Positions 6,863 through 14,489 of a stretch of 34,264 nt of DNA are shown here, piece after piece; within the stretch, counting starts at the first letter, position 1, and each line of letters begins with the position of its first letter. The notes under the pieces are model-generated. The model had not been told where the DNA came from, ran no database searches, and saw nothing but the letters and a program-made list of their open reading frames with translations. The stretch comes from Polyangiaceae bacterium (GTDB taxonomy: Bacteria > Myxococcota_A > Polyangia > Polyangiales > Polyangiaceae): the NCBI GenBank assembly GCA_025937785.1, contig JAICQQ010000075.1:1-34264 (forward strand). The letters are read 5' to 3'. The translations under genes and the position numbers were made by a program.

Positions 6863-7928
6863 ACCACGGTTTCGCTGGTACCTGGCGCTAGCCCTTGCGC
6901 TGCCGCTCGGCCCCAGCGTGGCCCAAGCCCAACCAGCGGCGAACCCGGAGGCGCCGGTCGAGCCCGCGCCGGTCGAGCCCGCTGAGGATGCCACTGCCCC
7001 CACTGAAGCGGCTGCCCCCCTCGAGCCGGCCGCGCCTGCCGAGGCAGCCCTGGACCCGGCACCGGCGGCCACCCCAGTAGCCGAGGCACCGCCCCCAGCG
7101 CCCGTCGCAGTTCCGGCAGCGGCGTCCCCTCCGTCGGCACCCGCGAGCGAGGCTCCCGCGGACGCAGAAGCCGCGGCGGAGGACGAGGATCCCACGCACG
7201 GTCACATCCTCGATGCGACGGGTTACTTGCTCCCCGGTAGAACCGCAGAGCTTGGCCTTTTCTATATGGGCTACGGCATCACCGATTGGCTCAACATCGG
7301 GACACAGCCAGCGATGTGGGTGTTGGGGCCGCTGTTCGGCGGACGTTCGGGAAACTTGGGCGTCAAGCTCGGGCTACCGATCACGCACTGGGTGAACGTG
7401 GGTCTCGAGGTGAATGCGACGTGGGTCAGCTTCGAGGAAGACGAGGCCCGCACCCGAGGAGTCGTGATCCCTGCGACGCTCGGGGCTTCACTGAACGCAA
7501 CGCCGAACCAGAACTACTCGCTCGCCGCGCGCTACATTGCGGCCGAAGGTGGCAACCAAAGCTCGATCGATGCCCAAGAGGTCGAGGGCGCGGCGGTCAC
7601 CCGGATTTTTCAGCTAATCGGCGAAGCTCGCTACCGATTCACCGATGGCTTCGCGCTGTACTCGCGCGGCTACTACCAAGCGTGGGAAGAGGATCTGAAC
7701 GTCGACGGTGAAGCCGACATCGACGACGACACCAGCGTCGAAGTCGAGGGTGAGGCGGCTGCAGTCGGCGCGCGCCCCTGGGCCGTCATCTTGGGTACCC
7801 ACCTGCATTGGGGCGCCATCAACCTTCGGCTCGGGGTCGGCTACGGCAACTACTTCGTGCCCAGCATGAGCTTTTCGGTCCCCAACAAGCGCCTGTTCCC
7901 CGATCTGAACTTCTACGCGCGCTTCTAA
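6828..7928 (+). CDS. Outer-membrane barrel protein with Pro/Ala-rich spacer
   Basis: 366 residues from the ATG at 6828, which has GGAAG at 6815-6819; it begins inside the end of the upstream lipoprotein gene. A signal peptide (about 1-35, YLALALALPLGPSVAQAQ) is followed by an 85-residue spacer made almost wholly of Pro, Ala, Glu and Val with EPAPVEPAE units. From about 130 the sequence is barrel-like: GRTAELGLFYMGYGITDWLNIG, LGVKLGLPITHWVNVGLEVNATW, INLRLGVGYGNYF, ending in LNFYARF with a C-terminal aromatic as in outer-membrane proteins. An acidic calcium-like loop (DLNVDGEADIDDDTSVE) sits between late strands. Function not recognised; same signal-spacer-barrel design as the gene at 5200. 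Confidence 0.8.
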   Translation: MPMIRRRPSSGEPRFRWYLALALALPLGPSVAQAQPAANPEAPVEPAPVEPAEDATAPTEAAAPLEPAAPAEAALDPAPAATPVAEAPPPAPVAVPAAASPPSAPASEAPADAEAAAEDEDPTHGHILDATGYLLPGRTAELGLFYMGYGITDWLNIGTQPAMWVLGPLFGGRSGNLGVKLGLPITHWVNVGLEVNATWVSFEEDEARTRGVVIPATLGASLNATPNQNYSLAARYIAAEGGNQSSIDAQEVEGAAVTRIFQLIGEARYRFTDGFALYSRGYYQAWEEDLNVDGEADIDDDTSVEVEGEAAAVGARPWAVILGTHLHWGAINLRLGVGYGNYFVPSMSFSVPNKRLFPDLNFYARF

Positions 7929-7960
7929 CCGCCAGGGCGGCCAGGCTCGCTCCTTGGCAA

Positions 7961-9562
7961 ATGGGGCACGACCGGATACGGTGTGCGGCGTTCGCCGTGC
8001 CACCATCATCGATCGGTGCCTGGGGTCTGCTAGGGGCCAATGCCCTCGCGGCCGCGATCTCGATCACGAGCGTGGCGCGCGCGGGTGGACCATTGGGTGA
8101 CAATGGATCGACCATCGAGACGAGCAGCTACGCCATCGATATCTCGCAAGGCCCGGTGCTCGGCGGCGCACGCCTGACCGGGCTCGGCGGCGCCTACGTG
8201 GCCATTGCCGAGGACGTGGACGGCGATCTGCAGAACCCCGCCGCGCCTGCGGTGCGCCCCTTCTACTCCATCGACTGGTTCGATTGGTGGCCCGGGCTCG
8301 GGCTCACTTTGCCGGCGCTGGCTGACCTCGACTACTTCAATACCGGCGAGCGCGATGCGGACTCGCGCGCCCCCAGCACCTTCCTATTCCTGACGCCCGC
8401 GCTCAACCTGCAATGGGGCAGCTTCGGGGTGGGCATGACCGCCGAGTTGCAGAACTACTCGGCCGACGCCGGCAGCTCCCTCGACAACACGCTCGACACC
8501 AGCATCCTCACCGTGCACGGGCAGTTCGCCAACAGCTTCATGGACGGTCAGCTGGTGGCAGGGCTCGGCACGCGGGTGGTGACCCTGGCCCTCGTCGACG
8601 ATTTTCGCCGTGACGATGAAGAGGCCAACTTCAAGTCGACGGGTAGCGGTCCCGAGATTGGCGTGCTGGTTCGGCCCAACGGGCAACCTTTTCGCCTGGG
8701 TGCGTCCTTCCGTGGGCCCGTCGATACCCAACCGCACTTCACGAGCGGGCTCCTGCCCAACGAGAACGGCGACCTGGTGTCGGCCGACGACAGCGGCACG
8801 CTGTTCTACTACCCGAGCCGCGTCACCTTACCCTGGGATCTGAACGTCGGGGCCGCCTTTCAGTTCGGGCGCCCCTTGAACCCTCGCTGGCGCCCTCCCG
8901 GGGACGTGGTCATGAAGCGAGAGCTGAAGCTGCGCGTGCAGGCCATCGAGCTCGAAGAAGCACGCGACCGCGAGCTCGAACGGGCCACGAGCCGCGCGGA
9001 GCGCAGCCGCATCCGAGCCCAGTACCGGGAGAAATCCCGGATCATCGATCGCGCGATCGAAGCGGGTCGTACCGAGGGCAGACTCCAACTGAACCGCGAA
9101 CTCGCAGCCATGCCGCGGTACTACATCCTGGTGACGGGCTCTTTGGTGATCACCGGCATCGTCGAGGACGCGGTAGGCATGGAATCGTACTTCGACCAGC
9201 AGGTGCGCCGCTCGGGAGAGAAGGTGACCTTCTCTCCGAGGCTGGGCATCGAGACCGAGGCGGTCCCCGATCTCTTGAAGCTTCGCGTCGGCAGCTACCT
9301 CGAACACGCGCGCGCCGCCAACGCTTCGAGTCGCGGGCACGTCACCTTCGGCTTTGATTTCCGGCTCTTTCGCTGGGATGTTCTGGGCTTCTGGCCCGGC
9401 GACTACCTGTGGCGCATCGGGCTCGTCGCCGACGTCGCCCCGCGCTACGCCACCTGGGGCATCAGCATCGGAGGCTGGTACCCACGCCACCGACCCGGCG
9501 AGCTACCGCCTCCCAACCCAGCCATCACCGCGGGCACCGAGCCGTTCGGCGAGCGATTCTGA
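7961..9562 (+). CDS. FadL/OmpP1-like outer-membrane protein with coiled-coil insertion
   Basis: 533 residues. The ATG at 7961 is followed by a signal peptide ending near VARAGG; longer frames overlap the upstream gene. GARLTGLGGAYVAIAEDVDGDLQNPAA resembles the N-terminal hatch motif of FadL/OmpP1 and PorV-like barrels (GxGGAxVAxADDxxAxxxNPA), which move hydrophobic molecules across the outer membrane or help secretion. Strand-rich sequence follows. An Arg/Glu-rich helical stretch of roughly 75 residues, at about 315-390, interrupts the barrel (KLRVQAIELEEARDRELERA onwards) and looks like a periplasmic coiled coil. It ends FGERF. Last gene of the 5200-9562 envelope cluster. Substrate unknown. 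Confidence 0.8.
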   Translation: MGHDRIRCAAFAVPPSSIGAWGLLGANALAAAISITSVARAGGPLGDNGSTIETSSYAIDISQGPVLGGARLTGLGGAYVAIAEDVDGDLQNPAAPAVRPFYSIDWFDWWPGLGLTLPALADLDYFNTGERDADSRAPSTFLFLTPALNLQWGSFGVGMTAELQNYSADAGSSLDNTLDTSILTVHGQFANSFMDGQLVAGLGTRVVTLALVDDFRRDDEEANFKSTGSGPEIGVLVRPNGQPFRLGASFRGPVDTQPHFTSGLLPNENGDLVSADDSGTLFYYPSRVTLPWDLNVGAAFQFGRPLNPRWRPPGDVVMKRELKLRVQAIELEEARDRELERATSRAERSRIRAQYREKSRIIDRAIEAGRTEGRLQLNRELAAMPRYYILVTGSLVITGIVEDAVGMESYFDQQVRRSGEKVTFSPRLGIETEAVPDLLKLRVGSYLEHARAANASSRGHVTFGFDFRLFRWDVLGFWPGDYLWRIGLVADVAPRYATWGISIGGWYPRHRPGELPPPNPAITAGTEPFGERF

Positions 9563-9989
9563 GGGCCTCCAGCAGGGCACGCTTTTCGGTGATCGCAGCG
9601 CACCTCAGGGGCCACCACTCGGTCATGCGCGTGTTTCCGTGTGATTGCGCGGGCATGCGTCCGAACGCGAGGTTTTGCGTGGCCGTTCCAACTGGCTCGC
9701 ATCGCGAGGCTGTACAGCGACGGCTATACATGACCCGCTCGCGCTAGCTCGGACCGGAAACGACCCAGTCAGCAGAATCCATGGGGAACCAGGGATATTT
9801 CACCGAGCGCTCTGGAAGTCGCCTCACGAACTGCGCAGCGGTTACTCCGCGCAGTTTCTCCGTCCCAGAAAGAGATCCTCATCGAGCGCTACGAATCCCG
9901 TAGGGGCAGCTCTACTCCGCACTTCATGCGCCTCACTGCGACAAAAACTGCAGCGATGATCATTCGGCGAGCGCGTGTATAGTCCGCGC
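9563..9989. other. Intergenic region, no gene recognised
   Basis: About 430 bp between the FadL-like gene and the arylsulfotransferase-family gene. Short open frames are present on both strands but none has a plausible ribosome site, domain or codon bias. It holds one good inverted repeat (9829-9856) and a TATAGT hexamer at 9977-9982 just before the next ATG. No tRNA cloverleaf was seen. Confidence 0.6.
9829..9856. other. Inverted repeat (8-bp stem, 12-nt loop)
   Basis: AACTGCGC (9829-9836) is perfectly complementary to GCGCAGTT (9849-9856), with a G/T wobble extending the base. There is no T tract after it on the plus strand, so it is not a typical intrinsic terminator. It could be an RNA hairpin, a protein site, or the end of the upstream operon's transcript. 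Confidence 0.45.
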
Positions 9990-11723
9990 ATGCTTACTGA
10001 ACGCCACAGCAGCAGCATCACCTTGCTTGTATTTCACACGCTTGTCACCATCAGCGGTTGCAGCAGCTCGGACGCTGGTGGCGCGTCGACAGCGGATGCC
10101 GCCGGCACTCCAACCAGTGGCGGAGACAGCACCTCGAGCAACGTCGCCTCTACGACCACGGGCAGCGCCACGAGTGGAGGACCGGCTGGAACCACGACCA
10201 CGACCGCCACCGGGACCAGCGGCGGCATGGGTGTGACCGGCAGCGGCGGCGGCACCTCGACGGGAAACGCGGCCAACACGTCGCAAGGCGGAGCCACGAA
10301 CAGTGAGACGAGCGGCGAATCGGGCAGCGGCACGACCGCCGGTGGCAGGGCCGTGGACGTCACCATCGAGCCCAACCCCAACAGCGTGCTCTCGGCCTAC
10401 GTCAGCTGGACGACGCCCGAGCCTGCCAGCTCGTTGGTCCAGTTCGGATCGGGTGAGCTCACCTGGGAGATCGAAGGGGCAGCGGACGTCACTGAACACC
10501 GTGTACTGGTGATCGGCATGCGCGCCGACACCGAATACCAAATGCGTGCGCTGTCCACCGGCGCTTCAGGCAGCTTCCAAGGCGACGGCACGTTCACGAC
10601 CGGCACCCTGCCCAGCCAGATCCCCGTCGCAACGATCAGCGTCCACGACGTCGACAAGGCGCAACCGGGCTGGACGCTGATGAACGTGCAGAAAGGCGAC
10701 GGCACGAACCGGGCGCTCAGCGGCGCGCCGCCGGCGGCCGTCATCTACGACGAAGCAGGTCACCCGGTTTGGTATTGGATCAACGGCACGCAAAACGAGC
10801 GGGGCGGTGCGATTTCGGTCGATCCCACCGACGTCGGTGTGTTGATGGGTCCCAGCGAGACGACGGCGCCGAAGGAAGTCGACTGGGCCGGGAACGAGGT
10901 CTGGGCTTGCGCCGATTTGCGCTGCGGCGGGACTTCTGGTTTGTCGCATCACTCCGGCAAGCTCTCGAACGGCAACTACATCGTCATGCGCGACGCCATG
11001 AACGGCAGCCGGATCTCTCAAATCTTCGAAGAGCACACCGCCGCCGGCGGCCAGCCCGTCCACAGCATCGGGGTCGAAGACGCCGTGACGCCGCCGGGCA
11101 GCGCCTCGGGGGACTGGGCGCATGGCAACTCGATCACGGTCGACCTCGAGAACGACGTCGCTTACATGAGCTTTCGCTGGCTCGGCCTGATTAAGATGCA
11201 ATACAGCACGCAGACCATGCTGTGGCACTTGCCCGCGAGCTACGGCGCGCAAGGCATGGGCGACATGACCTTCGTGCCGGCAGACTCGCAGTTCTCCGAC
11301 ATCCACGACCCCGAGATCCACGACGACGGGACCATCTTGTTCTTCGACAACGGCGGCTACACGGGCGTCATCGAAGACGGCAATCCCTCGAACCTGCAGA
11401 CGCGTGCGGTCGAATACGCGATCGACGAAGCGGCGAAGACGGCGACGCTCGTGTGGGAGTGGCCCGGCAACTTCGAGACGGATCCATGGTACAAGGAGCA
11501 GCTCTACGTGCCGTTTTGGGGTGACGCAGACCGGCTCGCCAACGGCAACGTCCTGATCGCGGCGGGCCGTCGCGGCACCGTCGAGATCACCCCCGAGAGC
11601 CGCGTTATCGAAGTGACGAAGGACACTGGTGAGGTGGTGTGGGAATTGCGCCTCCCGAAGGACCACGGCGTTTACCGCGCTGAGCGGCTATATCCGCTGC
11701 CCCTCGTCCGACCAGTTCAATAA
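9990..11723 (+). CDS. Arylsulfotransferase (ASST) family lipoprotein
   Basis: 577 residues. A lipoprotein signal ends at Cys24 (TISGC). A Ser/Thr/Gly-rich spacer follows (about 25-119), then a beta-propeller-like domain of the ASST family, whose characterised members move sulfate between phenols in the periplasm. E. coli AssT uses two His, an Arg and a third His. Candidates here are H320/H321 (LSHHSGKLSNGN), H378 (WAHGNSI), R396 (SFRWLGLIKM) and H439 (SDIHDPEIHDDG). The 18-residue step from H378 to R396 equals that recalled for E. coli H356-R374. The family call is good; activity on aryl sulfates is inferred. Because of the spacer it is probably surface- or membrane-tethered. The ATG at 9990 is preferred over a GTG at 9975. 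Confidence 0.82.
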   Translation: MLTERHSSSITLLVFHTLVTISGCSSSDAGGASTADAAGTPTSGGDSTSSNVASTTTGSATSGGPAGTTTTTATGTSGGMGVTGSGGGTSTGNAANTSQGGATNSETSGESGSGTTAGGRAVDVTIEPNPNSVLSAYVSWTTPEPASSLVQFGSGELTWEIEGAADVTEHRVLVIGMRADTEYQMRALSTGASGSFQGDGTFTTGTLPSQIPVATISVHDVDKAQPGWTLMNVQKGDGTNRALSGAPPAAVIYDEAGHPVWYWINGTQNERGGAISVDPTDVGVLMGPSETTAPKEVDWAGNEVWACADLRCGGTSGLSHHSGKLSNGNYIVMRDAMNGSRISQIFEEHTAAGGQPVHSIGVEDAVTPPGSASGDWAHGNSITVDLENDVAYMSFRWLGLIKMQYSTQTMLWHLPASYGAQGMGDMTFVPADSQFSDIHDPEIHDDGTILFFDNGGYTGVIEDGNPSNLQTRAVEYAIDEAAKTATLVWEWPGNFETDPWYKEQLYVPFWGDADRLANGNVLIAAGRRGTVEITPESRVIEVTKDTGEVVWELRLPKDHGVYRAERLYPLPLVRPVQ

Positions 11724-11725
11724 CC

Positions 11726-11747
11726 GCGGACCACTCCGACGGTCCGC
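11726..11747 (+). terminator. Hairpin directly after the arylsulfotransferase-family stop
   Basis: GCGGACC (11726-11732) pairs perfectly with GGTCCGC (11741-11747) across an 8-nt loop. It starts 3 nt after the TAA stop. No U-rich tract follows. It probably ends transcription or protects the 3' end, and it separates this gene from the ion-transport operon downstream. Confidence 0.5.
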
Positions 11748-11841
11748 CGCGCGTGGCGCTGCACTTTCCTGTGGAACTCGGCCCATAGGCGGGGTCACAG
11801 TGTTCTCAGCGGGTCGCTCACGACTCGCCGCGGAGTCTTCG

Positions 11842-13197
11842 ATGTGCAGCACCGTTCCCGCCCAGCGCCGCCCTGCGCACACGACGCTGCGCGCGGTCGC
11901 CTGGATTTCGGCCGTTGGGATCTTGGGCACGGTGTGGGGCTGCCGCGTCAAGCGCGTCGACCCCGAGGGGCCGGCACCGACCACGAGCGCCGCCGCACCC
12001 GCGCCGCCTAGCTCCACACCTGGCGTCGCGGCCCGAAAGCCACCCGCTGCGCCGCGGCGCCCGGCGCCAACGGCTCCGGTAGCCAGCGCAACGCGCCCGG
12101 CAGCGTCAACACTTCCCATGCCTCGACCGCCGCCCCCCGAAGCCGAGCGCGCCGCGGAGCTTCCCGCATTCGCAGCCGCCGACCTAGCGCCGGGGGTTGC
12201 AGCCGCGGCGTTCGCAGGACCGGGCACCGATCCGACGCAAACACGAAGCTTGGTGAACGCGGTGCGGCACGCCTTGCGCGCGCTCACCCAGCAGAGCTCG
12301 CCGCTCGACGCCGCGGTGGCGGGCGCGACCGTCGTGGAAGACGATCCCTTGCTGAACGCGGGAACGGGGGCAGCGCTGCGCCTCGACGGCAGCGCCGAGC
12401 TCGAGGTGCTGGTGATGGACTCGAGCGGGCGCTTGGGTGCGGCTGCAGCCGTGAGAGACGTGCAGCACCCGGTACGGCTGGCGTTCGCGGCGGCCAGTTC
12501 GCCTCACCGTTTGCTCGTCGGCGAGGGAGCGCAGCGCGTCGCCCAGTGGCTGGCTCTGCCCCAGTCTAGCGCCCGCACGGCCCGACAACGGGAGACGTAC
12601 GACCGGCTGGTGGCGCGCTTCGCACCCGGCCACCAGCAGCGTACGGACGCCACCGCCTGGGGCTCCGGCGCGCCGGGTCCCGGCGCCAGTGCGTGGCAAG
12701 CCTACCTGAAACCGCCGCTCACTCCCCCGCCCGCTGCTCCCGACGCCGGCGCGGAGCCTCCCGCACCCGACGCCGCCCCCGCCGAAGCCAGCGCCGCCGC
12801 GGTGGCGGTGCTGGTGCGATCCGGGCCAGGAGCTTTCGCGGGAGCGATCGAGACCGGAGGAGCTTGGTTGGCGCTGCCGGGCAGCGTAGGGGCGATCGCG
12901 ACTCCCGGTGCCGCTCTCCACGTCGCGAGTCGCGGCGCGGTGGCGCTGGCGGGACCGAGCGAGCAGCTGATCGCCGGAGCGCTCGCTCGTCGCACTTACG
13001 ACAAGCTGCTCGCGTTCCAGAGCGCTCGCGCGGCTGCCGCGTGGGCCGTCGCAGAGGTCAAAGGTCGACCCATCAGCGTCCTGGTGATGGACGCGCGCAA
13101 CATCGTGGCGCTGTCGAACGCCGACATGGCGTGGGCCAGGGCCGATCCCGAAGAACGTGACAGCACGCCAAGCGCCGCGGAGGGTCCGCCGCGATGA
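11842..13197 (+). CDS. Isoaspartyl peptidase/asparaginase-like lipoprotein, probably inactive
   Basis: 451 residues. ATG at 11842 with GGAG 6 nt upstream. The lipoprotein signal ends at Cys34 (GTVWGC); a Pro/Ala-rich spacer runs to about 105. The remainder resembles the plant-type asparaginase/isoaspartyl peptidase (Ntn-hydrolase) fold: SPLDAAVAGATVVEDDPLLNAGTGAALRLDG (about 153-183) corresponds to the family's DAVEAAVxxLEDDPxFNAGxGAVLxxDG, and ETGGAWLALPGSVG (about 337-350) to TSTGGxxxKxPGRVG. In the family, a nucleophilic Thr starts a TVGAVALD strand 19 residues before the GG. Here the aligned position is Ala320, and the nearest hydroxyl is Ser317. A Pro/Ala-rich insertion sits where autocleavage normally happens. 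I infer a pseudoenzyme or binding protein. It overlaps the next gene by ATGA. Confidence 0.75.
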   Translation: MCSTVPAQRRPAHTTLRAVAWISAVGILGTVWGCRVKRVDPEGPAPTTSAAAPAPPSSTPGVAARKPPAAPRRPAPTAPVASATRPAASTLPMPRPPPPEAERAAELPAFAAADLAPGVAAAAFAGPGTDPTQTRSLVNAVRHALRALTQQSSPLDAAVAGATVVEDDPLLNAGTGAALRLDGSAELEVLVMDSSGRLGAAAAVRDVQHPVRLAFAAASSPHRLLVGEGAQRVAQWLALPQSSARTARQRETYDRLVARFAPGHQQRTDATAWGSGAPGPGASAWQAYLKPPLTPPPAAPDAGAEPPAPDAAPAEASAAAVAVLVRSGPGAFAGAIETGGAWLALPGSVGAIATPGAALHVASRGAVALAGPSEQLIAGALARRTYDKLLAFQSARAAAAWAVAEVKGRPISVLVMDARNIVALSNADMAWARADPEERDSTPSAAEGPPR

Positions 13198-14489
13198 ACA
13201 CCACGCTGATCTTCGTGGCGATCGTCGTGTTCAGCTTTGCCCTGGGGAACTTCATCACGCGTTTTGCGTCGCGTTACGTGGTGCTGTCGGGCGCCGAGTA
13301 CCTGGTGGTTGGCTTGCTGCTGGGACCGCACGTCGGGCTCGACGTCGTGGGGCAGGCTCAGCTTGGAATGTTGGAGCCGGTGGTGTCGCTGCTGCTCGGA
13401 CTGGCCGGCTTCTTGGTGGGGATCCGTGCCAAGAACGTGTTGGTCGACCCAGAACGCACGGCGCTCGGGTTCGCTTCTGCCCTGGCCACCGTGCTGGTCT
13501 TCGCCGCTGCTTTCTTACCGATCTTGGATCGCACGATAGCCCCGAAGCAGCGCGGGCCGGGCTTCGAGGTCAACGAAACCTTGTTCACGATCGGTGGCTA
13601 CGCCTTCGAGGTCTACTTCACCAGCGAGAACCTCTGGCTCAGCTTGGCGCTGGGCGCGGCAGCGTGCGTGGCCACCGCGAACTGGGTCGACAGTTTCAAG
13701 CGCACCTTCAACGCCAATGGACCGGTGACGACTCTGATCGAGTGCTCGGCTCACGCCAGCCAGATCGTCGCCGTGCTGGTCTTGGGCTTCGTCTTGGCCA
13801 CGATGCGGGCCACCAGTCAAGAGAACCCCTGGGGCCTCAGCATCGCCGAGTGGGACATGGCGGCGGTCGGCGGCAGCATCGTGTGCGGGCTCTTGTTCAG
13901 TCTGTTCATCGGCCACGAGCAGGGGACCAGCAAGGTGTTCGTGGCGAGCGTCGGTCTGGTCACGTTCGCGGCCGGGGCCGGCAGTGCGCTCGGCATCTCG
14001 CCGCTGTTCGTGAATCTGATCGCCGGCCTGACCGTCGCGTTCACGTCGTCGCACGCGAAGCGCTTGCACGAGGAGCTGGATCGACTGCAACACCCGCTCT
14101 TGGTGCTGATGATGATCTTCGCGGGGGCGCGCTGGGTGCCTCCCGACGACGTCTGGCTGTGGGCGCTGCCGGTGTTCTACGCTACGCTGCGCTACATCGT
14201 GCGGCGCGCGGCGACTCGGGCGCTGGCGGCTGCTTCGGGCGATGCGTCGCTGCGGGTGCCGAAGCTCGGTGACGGGTTGATGGGCCAGGGCACGCTCGCC
14301 ATCGCCATCGCCATCGAGCTCTCGATACGCTTCCCAGGGCATGCCTCGTTGGTGTTGACGACCGTGCTCTTCGGCACGCTGCTGAACGATTTGTGGAGCC
14401 GTGGCGCACTCCGCTCGCTGCTCGCCGAAGCCGGCGAGCTCGACGTGCGGCCAGCGAACAGCACCCCGAGCGAGGAGCAGCAAGCGTGA
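13194..14489 (+). CDS. CPA-family cation/proton antiporter
   Basis: 431 residues and about 11-12 hydrophobic segments, with no soluble C-terminal domain. The N-terminus (FALGNFITRFASRYVVLSGAEYLVVGLLLGP) resembles the first helices of CPA2 (KefB/NapA-like) exchangers with their GYxLxGxLLGP motif. Later segments (SLLLGLAGFLVGIRAK, LFVNLIAGLTVAFTSSHAKRL, TLAIAIAIELSIRF) fit exchanger helices, although the canonical paired acidic ion-binding residues are not obvious, so ion preference cannot be read. The start overlaps the upstream stop by ATGA with GGAGGG upstream; the end overlaps trkA by GTGA. Likely exchanges K+ or Na+ for H+ beside the Trk system. Confidence 0.8.
   Translation: MNTTLIFVAIVVFSFALGNFITRFASRYVVLSGAEYLVVGLLLGPHVGLDVVGQAQLGMLEPVVSLLLGLAGFLVGIRAKNVLVDPERTALGFASALATVLVFAAAFLPILDRTIAPKQRGPGFEVNETLFTIGGYAFEVYFTSENLWLSLALGAAACVATANWVDSFKRTFNANGPVTTLIECSAHASQIVAVLVLGFVLATMRATSQENPWGLSIAEWDMAAVGGSIVCGLLFSLFIGHEQGTSKVFVASVGLVTFAAGAGSALGISPLFVNLIAGLTVAFTSSHAKRLHEELDRLQHPLLVLMMIFAGARWVPPDDVWLWALPVFYATLRYIVRRAATRALAAASGDASLRVPKLGDGLMGQGTLAIAIAIELSIRFPGHASLVLTTVLFGTLLNDLWSRGALRSLLAEAGELDVRPANSTPSEEQQA

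Noticed and set aside
9700..9960. A tRNA or structured RNA gene between 9563 and 9989
   Set aside because: Only one isolated hairpin is seen. No cloverleaf, no TTCGANNC-type arm and no CCA end.
13157..14272. Alternative plus-strand frame of 371 codons across the antiporter gene
   Set aside because: Arg/Gly/His-rich, with no hydrophobic pattern. The overlapping frame encodes a clear membrane antiporter.
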